Shown: positions 16,973 through 24,240 of the stretch, piece after piece | Layout of the letters: the number at the start of each line of letters is the position of its first letter | Numbering within the stretch: the first letter of the stretch is position 1 | NCBI GenBank assembly: GCA_016713105.1 | Contig: JADJPS010000009.1 | Location: 1-24,240 of the forward strand | Reading direction: 5' to 3' | Origin: Devosia sp. | GTDB lineage: Bacteria; Pseudomonadota; Alphaproteobacteria; Rhizobiales; Devosiaceae | DNA: 24,240 nucleotides | The notes under the pieces: generated by a model | The model's database searches: none | The model's input: only the letters and a program-made list of their open reading frames with translations | What the model was told of the DNA's origin: nothing | Position numbers and translations under genes: made by a program

Positions 16973-18217
16973 ATGCCTGCTGCAACCATCACCGTCAACG
17001 GCCGCCAATATGCCTGGCCGGCACGCCCCCTGGTGGTCATCTGCTGCGACGGCAGTGAGCCCGACTACATGGAACTGGCACTGTCGGCAGGGTTGATGCC
17101 GAACCTGGGCCGAATCATCGAGCACGGCAGTTCGTTGCTGGCAGATAGCGTCATCCCGAGCTTCACCAACCCCAACAACCTGTCGATCGTTACCGGCCGT
17201 CCACCCGCGGTGCACGGGATCAGCGGCAACTACTTCTTCGACCGCGCCAGCGGCCGGGAAGTCATGATGAATGACCCCGCCTTCCTGCGGGCGCCTTCCA
17301 TCCTTGCGGCATTTCAGCAGGCCGGTGCGCGGATCGCCGTGGTGACCGCCAAGGAGAAGCTCCGCCTGCTTCTCGGTCACGGCCTGGCCTTCGATGTCGG
17401 AACGGCCGTCTGCCTCTCTTCCGAAAGGGCCGACCGTTGCACGCTGGCCGAGAACGGCATCGAGAACGTGCTGGAGACGGTCGGCATGCCGCTGCCCGAG
17501 GTCTACTCGCTGGCCCTCTCGGAATTCGTCTTCGCAGCAGGCGTCAGGTTGCTCGATCGCTTCCGCCCCGAGCTGATGTACCTGTCGACGACTGACTTCA
17601 TCCAGCACAAGTTCGCCCCCGGAACGGCCGGAGCCAATGCGTTCTACGCCATGCTCGACACCTATCTGGGATCGATCGACCAGGCCGGCGCGACGATCGT
17701 CCTCACCGCCGATCACGGCATGAAGGCCAAGCACCTGCCGGATGGCTCGCCCGATGTGATCTACCTCCAGGATCGGCTCGATGCCTGGTTCGGGCGGGAT
17801 CGGACCCGTGTCATCCTGCCGATCACCGATCCCTACGTGGTCCATCATGGGGCCCTGGGCTCGTTCGCCACGGCCTATCTCGACAGCGAGCTCGACCCCG
17901 ACCTTGTGGCGGCGCGAATAAGGGAACTGCCGGGCATCGACGTGGTGGTCGACGGGCCGACCGGCTGCTCGCTGTTCGAACTGCCGCGAGATCGTCTGGG
18001 AGACCTGATCGTGGTGTCTCGTGACAGCAAGGTACTGGGCACGCGACGGGAGGAGCACGACCTCAGTGGTCTGACCGAGCCGCTGCGCTCGCACGGTGGC
18101 CGCAGCGAACAGCGCGTCCCGATGATCGTCAACCGCCGCCTCGAGCGAGTGCCCGTTCACCTGAGGAACTTCGACGCCTTCGCTGTCGGACTGAACCACC
18201 TGGCCGGGGAGAACTGA
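16973..18217 (+). CDS. phnA: Phosphonoacetate hydrolase PhnA
   Basis: This is a zinc-dependent hydrolase of the alkaline phosphatase superfamily that splits phosphonoacetate into acetate and phosphate, the carbon-phosphorus cleavage step. The frame is intact (414 residues). Active-site residues known from the Sinorhizobium meliloti enzyme appear at a constant offset of three: Asp26 (CCDGSEPDY), nucleophile Thr65 (PSFTNPNN), Asp208 and His212 (TTDFIQHKF), Asp247 and His248 (TADHGM) and His374 (LRSHGGRSEQ). I chose the ATG at 16973, 9 bases after GAGGAG; the longer frame begins with a weak TTG. It lies 35 bases after the Fe-ADH and one base before the phnY start, so it is co-transcribed. It is cytoplasmic, with no signal peptide. 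The only alternative is a related alkaline-phosphatase-fold phosphodiesterase, which the residue match argues against. Confidence 0.96.
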   Translation: MPAATITVNGRQYAWPARPLVVICCDGSEPDYMELALSAGLMPNLGRIIEHGSSLLADSVIPSFTNPNNLSIVTGRPPAVHGISGNYFFDRASGREVMMNDPAFLRAPSILAAFQQAGARIAVVTAKEKLRLLLGHGLAFDVGTAVCLSSERADRCTLAENGIENVLETVGMPLPEVYSLALSEFVFAAGVRLLDRFRPELMYLSTTDFIQHKFAPGTAGANAFYAMLDTYLGSIDQAGATIVLTADHGMKAKHLPDGSPDVIYLQDRLDAWFGRDRTRVILPITDPYVVHHGALGSFATAYLDSELDPDLVAARIRELPGIDVVVDGPTGCSLFELPRDRLGDLIVVSRDSKVLGTRREEHDLSGLTEPLRSHGGRSEQRVPMIVNRRLERVPVHLRNFDAFAVGLNHLAGEN

Positions 18218-18218
18218 G

Positions 18219-19741
18219 TTGGCGGACCTGTTTCCCCTGCGCATCGAGGCGTTGCGCATCGCCGGGCGGCGCGTGGAGACGCCCGACGCAATCGAGGTTC
18301 GCTACCCGTACAGCGGCGAGGTGGTGGGGACGGTTGCAGCCGGAACTGCCGAACATGCGCGTGAGGCCTTCGCCGCTGCGGCGGCGTATCGCGCCCGGCT
18401 CAGCCGCTACGAGCGCCAGCAGATCCTACTGCGCACCTCGGCACTGATCTGGGAACGGCGCGAGATGGTAGCCAGAATCATCGTCAGCGAACTCGGCATA
18501 TCGCTCCGCGATGCGCTGTACGAGTGCGGTCGGGCGCGCGACGTCTTCGCCCTCGCCGGGCACCTCTGCATTGTTGACGACGGGCAGAGCTTCGCGTGCG
18601 ACGTCTCCGCCAGTGGCCAGGCGCGCCGGATCTTCACCACCCGCGAACCGTTGCGGGCCATTTCGGCAATCACGCCGTTCAACCACCCGCTCAACATGGT
18701 GGCTCACAAGCTTGCGCCGGCCATCGCCACCAACAACTGCGTGGTGATCAAGCCCCGCCGACAAGACGCCGCTGACCGCTCTATTGCTGGCCGATCTGCT
18801 CTACGAGGCCGGGCTGCCCCCCGAGATGCTTTCGGTGATCACCGGCATGCCGGACGCTGTCGGCGACGAGATGATCACCAACCCGCAGATCGAACTCATC
18901 ACCTTCACCGGCGGCATTCCGGTCGGCAAGATGATCGCGAACAAGGCCGGCTATCGCCGCGCGGTGCTGGAACTGGGCGGCAACGACCCCCTGATCGTGC
19001 TAGACGACCTCGACGACGCCGACCTTGATCGTGCAGCAACACTGGCGGTTGCCGGCGCTACCCGCAATTCCGGACAACGCTGCACCGCAGTCAAGCGCAT
19101 CCTTGTCATGGATGGCGTCGCGGAGCGGTTTGTCGACAAGGTCCACGAGCGGGCCCGCGCCATCCGGTTCGGCGACCCGCTCGATCCCGGCGGAACTGGG
19201 GACCGTAATCGATGCCGACGCCGCTGAGCGATTCGAGCAACGCGTCCTCGACGCCGCAGCAAACGGAGCGAAGATACTCTACCATCCCGAACGCCGCGGC
19301 GCCGTACTGCCGCCAATCGTCGTGGACTACGTACCGCCTGAAGCCGAACTCGTGCGCGAGGAAACCTTCGGGCCGGTGATCCCGATTCTCCGCTGCGCCG
19401 ACCTCGAGCAGTTGATCGAGATTTCCAACGGCACGCCCTACGCACTCTCCTCGGGGGTGTGCAGCAACCGCTTCGATCGCATCGGTCGACTGATCGAAGC
19501 GCTGGAAGTCGGCACCGTCAACGTCTGGGAAGTCCCAGGCTATCGCACCGAGATGTCGCCCTTCGGAGGCATCAAGGATTCCGGCAACGGCTTCAAGGAA
19601 GGCGTGCTCGAGTCGCTCAAGACCTACACCAACGTCAAGACGGTCTCCCTGCCCTGGACCGCCGGTTGGTCTGGATGGGCAGCGTCGGGGCGAACTCTGC
19701 CCATCAAGGATCAAGTCAATGAGAGCCGACCCAACCCCTGA
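18219..19741 (+). CDS. phnY: Phosphonoacetaldehyde dehydrogenase PhnY, frame-broken
   Basis: This aldehyde dehydrogenase oxidises phosphonoacetaldehyde to phosphonoacetate with NAD+, feeding PhnA. Visible family motifs are RAISAITPFNHPLNMVAHKLAPAIATNNCVVIKP (cofactor pocket), ITFTGGIPVGKMIANKAG, LELGGNDPLIV (general-base Glu), GATRNSGQRCTAVKR (catalytic Cys near residue 288), REETFGPVIPILR and PFGGIKDSGNG. Together with its position directly after phnA this identifies PhnY rather than a generic dehydrogenase. It starts with TTG at 18219 after GGGGAGAACTGA, one base beyond the phnA stop, so translation is coupled. Frame changes near 18757 and 19190 break the frame, but all catalytic motifs survive. 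It ends at 19741 and overlaps the ATG of the GH20 gene (19719) by 23 bases. The length of about 505 residues is slightly long, owing to a C-terminal tail. Confidence 0.9.
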
Positions 19742-21730
19742 CCCTCCAGGACGAGCTGGTGCGCCGCCGCCGATGGCCGACCTGCCGGGTATGCATTTGA
19801 ACTCGAGAACGCCGGCGCCGTGCCCATGGAGGACTTCACGCTTGCGTCTCCGGGCCAGCGCGGATCGACCCGCGAGCGCGGCTGGACAACGGCAGGCTGA
19901 TCCGCCAGCTGGCCAATCACGCTGAGATCGCACCACCCGAAGGCTTCGTGCTGTCGCCTGGCGATACCTGGAGGGTCGGTGTCGACCGGCTTGGCTATCC
20001 GTTGCGTCACTGGAACGAGGGCGCAAACTCCGCCTATGTCGTGCGCGCCGGCGGGCGCATCGAGATGGTCAAGACCATCCCCACCGCTGCCGCGGGCGTG
20101 GAGGAGCTGCCGCGCCGCGGCAGCGTCCTGCCGCACCTGTCGGCTGGATCGGACGTCGAGCCACTCTCGATCATCCCCTGGCCAAACGCAATCTCGATAG
20201 AATCCTACCGTCAGGCGCCGGCCGGCCTCATGCCGCACGGAGCGAACGCCGCGGCGCAATCGGCGATCACCGCTTTCGCCCGCCTCACCGCCGACCTGTT
20301 TCCGGCCGAGGGCGTGGTACGGCAGAGTGCCGAAGGCGGCGCTCCCGTCGCGCTCGAACATCGCGGGGACATGGGCCCGGAAGCATACGAACTCGTCTTT
20401 GCCGGGGACGATATCCGTCTTCACGCCACGGGCCATGTCGGGTTTCTCTTTGGCCTGGTGACACTAGGCCAGATCTGGCGCGGTGCGCAGCGCTCGCCAC
20501 GGGTCTTCTCGTTCCCGGAACACGGCAGGATCACCGACGCCCCGGGGCTCGGCTGGCGTGGCGCACACCTCGACGTTGCGCGCCATTTCTACGGTAGCGC
20601 CGAGATCACGCAACTGCTGAAGATCATGGCCTGGAACAAGCTCAACCGCTTCCACTGGCACCTGACCGACGACGAGGGCTGGCGGATCGAGATCGACGCC
20701 TATCCTGAACTTGCGACCATCGCCGCCTGGCGCGGCCACGACCTGCCTGTGCCGCCCCTTCTCGGCAGTGGTCCGGAGCCGACGGGCGGCGTCTACAGCA
20801 AGGCCGCCATTCGTGACCTTGTAGCCCTGGGCGAAAGCCTCGGGATCGTGCTTGTCCCGGAGATCGATGTCCCGGGACACAGCTTCGCCACGCTCGCCGC
20901 CCTCCTGGCTGCGGGACCCGGGCGAGACGGGGGAGTACCTGTCCGTCCAGGGGTTCCAAACAATTGCCTCAATCCGGCACGGCAGGAAACCTATCGCTTC
21001 CTCGACACCGTCCTTGCCGAGGTCCTGGAGCTCTTTCCGGCCCGGATCATCCACATCGCGCCGACGAAGGTCCCCTCTCGCCGCCTGGTCACGGATCGCC
21101 GCAGGCGCTCGCCAGCGATCGAACGCCTGTGCGGTCGCGAAGCGGCAGCGGGTCACGCGGCGCTGCCGGGATCGACGGGGCGAAGGCCACAGTGCCGACC
21201 ACATCGAGGGCTCCGCGGCAGCCGCGCTGCAGGCCGAACTGGTGGCGCATGTGCAGGACTTCCTGCGCGGACACGGGGCCATGCTCGGCGGTTGGGAAGA
21301 GGCAGCCCATGGCGACGTCATTGACAAGTCTGCCTCCTACCTCGTCGGTTGGCGTAACGTCCAGGTCAACGCGCTGCTCGCCTCGCGCGGCTACCGCATC
21401 GTCGCTTCGCCCGGGCAACGCTATTACCTCGACATGGCGATAGGCCCTGATTGGGCCGAACCCGGCGCTTCGTGGGCTGGCTCGCCCGACCTCGCCGCTA
21501 CCTATGGCTTCGAGGCACGCGAGGGCTGGAACGCTGACCAGCTTATCCGGCTGCTGGGAGTCCAGGCCTCGATCTGGTCCGAGCCGATGCACGATCGTGC
21601 AATCTTCGATCGACTCGTCTTTCCCCGCCTGTCGGCCGTCGCCGAAGCGGGCTGGACGGAGCCAGAGAACAAGTCCTTCGCGCGCTTCTCTAGCCGCGTG
21701 GCGCTGCTGCCAGTCCTCTACGGCTATTGA
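19719..21730 (+). CDS. GH20 beta-N-acetylhexosaminidase, cytoplasmic, frame-broken
   Basis: This is an exo-acting glycoside hydrolase that releases terminal N-acetylglucosamine or N-acetylgalactosamine by substrate-assisted catalysis. The N-terminal carbohydrate-binding-like domain (YAFELENAGAVPMEDFTLA, LIRQLANHAEIAPPEGFVLSPGDTW) is followed by the GH20b domain (GPEAYELVFAGDDIRLHATGHVGFLFGLVTLGQI) and the catalytic barrel: GWRGAHLDVARHFY, LNRFHWHLTDDEGWRIEIDAYPEL, LGIVLVPEIDVPGHS. The catalytic Asp-Glu pair is recovered as H-I-G-A-D-E at about 21054-21068 once a missing base near 21060 is allowed, then GWEEAAH, VQASIWSE and AEAGWT. About 670 residues. It has no signal peptide, so the substrate must be imported. 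Frame changes lie near 19740, 19780, 19860, 20920, 20960, 21060, 21110 and 21175. It overlaps phnY and is the last gene of that operon, ending 15 bases from the convergent UbiV-like gene. Confidence 0.9.
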
Positions 21731-21745
21731 TCGGGCCCTTCACGC

Positions 21746-22673
21746 TCATGCCGTTCGCCGTTCGGCAGACACATCGTGCGACAGTTGGTGGCCAGGGCGG
21801 TCGTGCAGGAAGCCGTTCGAGAATGTGGCACCCGGATAGCACAGCGGCTGGCGCTGCCACGCCTCTTCGGGGGCCAGCCGGCCGTCGGCAACGGCGCGAA
21901 ACAGCCCGGCCACGCCAACCATGTCGCAGACCTGCGGGGAAAGCCGCAGCGAACGGACTCCAATCCGCCGCAATTGCGGAATGTCCCCAAGGAGCGACTG
22001 AACTGTGCCTGAAGCCGTCTGAACGCCATTCAGGGCGAGAAAGGCCTGGCCGTCGAGCGTCTCAACCACGAGGCCATCGGGGTCCTCCCCGCAGATGAAC
22101 TGGCAATTGTCCTTGGTCAGTCCCCTGACCCGAGCATGCGCGCAGCGCGCCGAGATCGCCAACGGAACCCGACCGAAGGCGAAGACTCAAACGCCAGTTC
22201 GGGGCCCCAGCGACGATGGCCGCAACCGACGCCGCCGGCAGTTCAGGCGGCAAGCAGATCGTTGTGGCACCGCGAGCGGCAAGCACACGCGCGGTGGCAG
22301 GATTGTGAACATTGACCATCGGACCGACGGTATGCGGCCTGCCACCGAGGGCGGCGTGAGCGGCCAGTTCCCCCACTTCAACCTCGAGCCCTTCCTGTTC
22401 GGCGAGGCGATGCATGGCCTTGAGTTCGCGGTCCAGCGTCAGGAGAGCCAGAGAGCCCAGGCGGACTGACTTTCCCGCAGCACGGAGCCTTTCAACGACG
22501 TCCGGCAGCGCGGCGGAATGGAAGTGTTCGCGCTTCGAGCACACCACCTCGCCGAGGACCACGGTGTCTACCTCGGACTCATCGGCAACCTTGAGGTAGA
22601 AGTCGCGCCAGCGCGACTGCTCCCACTGGAACAGCAACGGCCCAAGGGTGAGACCGAGTCGGGTCATGGTCAT
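21746..22673 (-). CDS. ubiV: UbiV-like U32-family protein (oxygen-independent ubiquinone biosynthesis)
   Basis: This U32-family protein resembles UbiV (YhbV), which with UbiU forms an iron-sulfur complex needed for hydroxylations in ubiquinone synthesis without oxygen. The N-terminus is MTMTRLGLTLGPLLFQWEQSRWRDFYLKVADESEVDTVVLGEVVCSKRE, then VGPMVNVHNPATARVLAARGATTICLPPELP and, after a frame change near 22185, ISARCAHARVRGLTKDNCQFICGEDPDGLVVETLDGQAFLALNGVQT. The four cysteines that would hold a 4Fe-4S cluster (one in VVCSKR, three in RCAHAR/NCQFIC) are present with UbiV-like spacing. Its ATG overlaps the UbiU-like stop (ATGA at 22673-22670). The protein is about 309 residues, slightly longer than E. 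coli UbiV. The neighbouring genes strengthen the call; a tRNA-modifying U32 relative is the main alternative. Confidence 0.86.
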
Positions 22674-23647
22674 CTCCAGCGCTTGTCGTAGGAGCCCTGC
22701 GTCGTCCTTTGTCCCTCGCTGAGGTGACGCAGGGCCTCGTCGTTTCCCGCTGCTCCCTGCTGCGAATCGAGGCCGGCGATGCGCTTGCGGATTTCGGCGA
22801 TGACCTGCGCCACGTAGGCACGGCCGCGCTGACGACCCTCGATCTTGAGGGCGGCAACGCCGGCAGATCGCAAGGCATCGAGTTGCGACAGGATGTCCAA
22901 ACTCGCCGGATCCTCGAATATGTAGCTGGCCGTCCCGTCGGCGACAAAGCGTCCCTTGCACAGGGTTGGATACCCTGCCGGTTCGGTTCGGGGAAGCGAT
23001 TGATGGTGAACATCCCGAGCTCGGAGACCATCTCGTCGCCCTGCTCACGATAGCGCACGTGGCTGGCCTGGGAGCACACGCCGTGCATGTTCGGGGACTT
23101 GCCCGTGGCATACGATGAAAGCGAACAGCGCCCCTCCTCCATCACGCACAGCCCGCCATAGATGAAGACCTCGGTCTGGCAGGCAACGGCACGTGAGATG
23201 GCAGCGACTTCCGCGACCGTGAGAACCCGCGGCAGCACGACGCGCCGGACACCGTAGGCCTCTGCGAGGAAGCCAATATGCTCCGCGTTGGCGGCCCCCG
23301 CCTGCACCGATAGATGGCGCCTCAACTGCGGGTGACGCTCCGCCGCGTAGGCGAGGAGACCCAGGTCAGCGACGATGATGGCATCAGCCCCAGCGGCGGC
23401 GTCATCGACGGCGCCATACCATAGTGGCTCGTTGTCGGCTCGCATGAACGTGTTGATTGCCACAAGCGTCGGACACCTGCCGCCCGCGCCGCCGCAGCGC
23501 ACTCGGCAAGCTCCTCGCGACTGAAGTTGAGGCCGGGAAAATTGCGCGCATTGGTCTCGTCGCGAAAGCCGCAGTAGATCGCATCCGCCCCTGCGTCGAT
23601 GGCATCACGAAACGCCGCGGGGTTCCCGCCGGAGCACACCAGTTCAT
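22670..23647 (-). CDS. ubiU: UbiU-like U32-family protein (oxygen-independent ubiquinone biosynthesis)
   Basis: This is the partner of the UbiV-like protein. It reads ELVCSGGNPAAFRDAIDAGADAIYCGFRDETNARNFPGLNFSREELAE, VAINTFMRADNEPLWYGAVDDAAA, GADAIIVADLGLLAYAAERHPQLRRHLSVQAGA, and EVFIYGGLCVMEEGRCSLSSYATGKSPNMHGVCSQASHVRYREQG, which contains three cluster cysteines. The fourth lies in the PCARD segment (probably LCKGRF in the correct frame). The end is SAGVAALKIEGRQRGRAYVAQVIAE and LSEGQRTTQGSYDKRWR. The start is the ATG at 23647, needing one base inserted to give MELVC; the TGA of the upstream UbiT-like gene overlaps it (TGATG). Frame changes lie near 23640, 23465, 23390 and 22960-22900. About 325 residues, matching UbiU/YhbU. 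Confidence 0.9.
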
Positions 23648-24132
23648 CAGCGCACCGCCCCGGACAGAGCGGCGGAGCGCAGCGTCTGGAAGAGGCCTCG
23701 ACCGGTCGCCGCAGCGGACCATCCGGTGCAAGGTCGGTCGCAAGGTCGATCCGGCAGTCATCCATCGCGTTGCACAACGCCAGCGCCCGCCTCCATGTCG
23801 CCATCACGCTACACGCGGGCAAGACTCCGCCGTCACCGTCGAAACGTCCTTCGGCAAGGGCCAGCAACGTTGCGATGGCACCGCCGATGCGCACTATCAG
23901 TACGCGGCAGCCAGTCAGGTCGCAGCACGGCGATACGCCGGCGCACAGGGACGACGACGAATGCGAAAGGAGGTCCACGGGCACGAAGGCAGAAGGTCCT
24001 GCTCCCATGCTCGCCCAGCCGCTCGAACAGGCGAACGTGTGGTACAGTACGGTGGAAGCGGCATTTGCCATCAGTTCGACTGGTCCCAGCAGGGCGACCG
24101 CGCCAGTTGCTGCACGATTGCTGGTAGTGCAT
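23647..24132 (-). CDS. ubiT: UbiT-like SCP2-domain accessory protein, heavily frame-broken, start uncertain
   Basis: This is a small sterol-carrier (SCP2) domain protein like UbiT (YhbT), a lipid-binding accessory factor for ubiquinone synthesis without oxygen. Pieces in successive frames join as LLGPVELMANAASTVLYHTF, RLFERLGEHGSRTFCLRARGPPFAFVVVPVRRRIAVLRPD, TGCRVLIVRIGGAIATLLALAEGRFDGDGGVLPACSVMATWRRALALCNAMDDCRIDL and GPLRRPVE. The order F-E-R-L-G, then LALAEGRxDGD, then ALxxCNAxDDxxIDL is the pattern of UbiT-type SCP2 domains. The stop TGA at 23649-23647 overlaps the UbiU-like start. The start cannot be fixed: the ATG at 24132 is the only ATG, but the frame that best matches (DALPAIVQQLARSP) has no ATG or GTG nearby. 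Position first in the trio supports the call. Confidence 0.66.
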
Positions 24133-24185
24133 CTGTCGCCCCAGATCTCGTGAGGCGGCAAGCTAGGAGCAGACGCGCGCGGGTA

Positions 24186-24200
24186 TTTGTTCAGAACAAA
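24186..24200. promoter_or_regulatory. Perfect 15-bp palindrome upstream of the UbiT-like gene
   Basis: TTTGTTC (24186-24192) and GAACAAA (24194-24200) are exact reverse complements around a single A. It is 54 bases upstream of the only ATG of the UbiT-like gene on the minus strand, in an otherwise GC-rich stretch, so it is a candidate operator for the trio. It does not fit the FNR consensus (TTGAT-N4-ATCAA) in either sequence or spacing, so a different dimeric regulator would be expected. If the gene starts further right, the palindrome would be coding. Confidence 0.45.
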
Positions 24201-24240
24201 GACTCCGGCCTTCTGACGAGGCACGGGGCGCCGCAATGAC

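Noticed and set aside
16814..18259. 481-residue open frame on the minus strand opposite phnA
   Set aside because: It mirrors the codon pattern of phnA, has no recognisable domain, and phnA is confirmed by all its active-site residues. Long antisense frames are expected at this GC content.
19106..20026. 306-residue minus-strand frame across the phnY/GH20 junction
   Set aside because: Antisense to two real genes; no family resemblance.
24186..24200. FNR box upstream of the UbiT-like gene
   Set aside because: FNR sites are TTGAT-N4-ATCAA; this palindrome has TTGTT/AACAA with a 3-base centre.
21724..24236. U32 proteins called as secreted collagenase-type peptidases
   Set aside because: No signal peptide, and cysteine clusters plus the adjacent SCP2 protein fit UbiU/UbiV, not proteolysis.

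Overview
The window is high-GC DNA with alphaproteobacterial-type gene content: a PrtD/HlyD type I secretion set, peptide-type ABC importers, a phnA-phnY phosphonate pair and a UbiT/UbiU/UbiV-like trio. I infer an alphaproteobacterium and cannot place it further. Nearly every gene longer than about 400 bp is interrupted by one or more single-base frame changes, yet conserved residues continue in the next frame on both sides of each break. I read these as sequence errors, worst in positions 1-8450, and give one entry per reconstructed gene.

Layout. (1) 1-6916 (+): the 3' part of a large RTX-type secreted protein with seven tandem copies of a ~124-residue unit, then a type I secretion ABC transporter and an HlyD-type membrane fusion protein. 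(2) 6920-8445: a small module with two translationally coupled minus-strand genes (SRPBCC-fold protein and a small conserved protein), divergent from a YafY/WYL-type regulator. (3) 14604-8542 (-): an operon for a peptide/opine/oligosaccharide-type ABC importer (solute-binding protein, two permeases, one double-ATPase protein) ending in a CehA/McbA-like PHP metallohydrolase. (4) 15743-14858 (-): a LysR regulator, divergent from a plus-strand operon at 15826-21730: iron-dependent alcohol dehydrogenase resembling phosphonoacetaldehyde reductase, phosphonoacetate hydrolase PhnA, phosphonoacetaldehyde dehydrogenase PhnY and a GH20 beta-N-acetylhexosaminidase without a visible signal peptide. (5) 24132-21746 (-): UbiT-, UbiU- and UbiV-like genes with overlapping stops and starts.

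How it may work together. PhnY and PhnA are the second and third steps of the known 2-aminoethylphosphonate route (phosphonoacetaldehyde to phosphonoacetate to acetate plus phosphate). No PhnW transaminase is present; an Fe-ADH sits in the first position instead. With the GH20 hydrolase on the same operon, an importer of the class that includes chito-oligosaccharide transporters, and a PHP hydrolase coupled to that importer, my best hypothesis is a catabolic locus for phosphonate-decorated amino-sugar oligosaccharides, with 2-hydroxyethylphosphonate oxidised to phosphonoacetaldehyde. PhnA and PhnY are well supported; the wider pathway is inference. No tRNA, rRNA, CRISPR array, transposase or integrase was seen.
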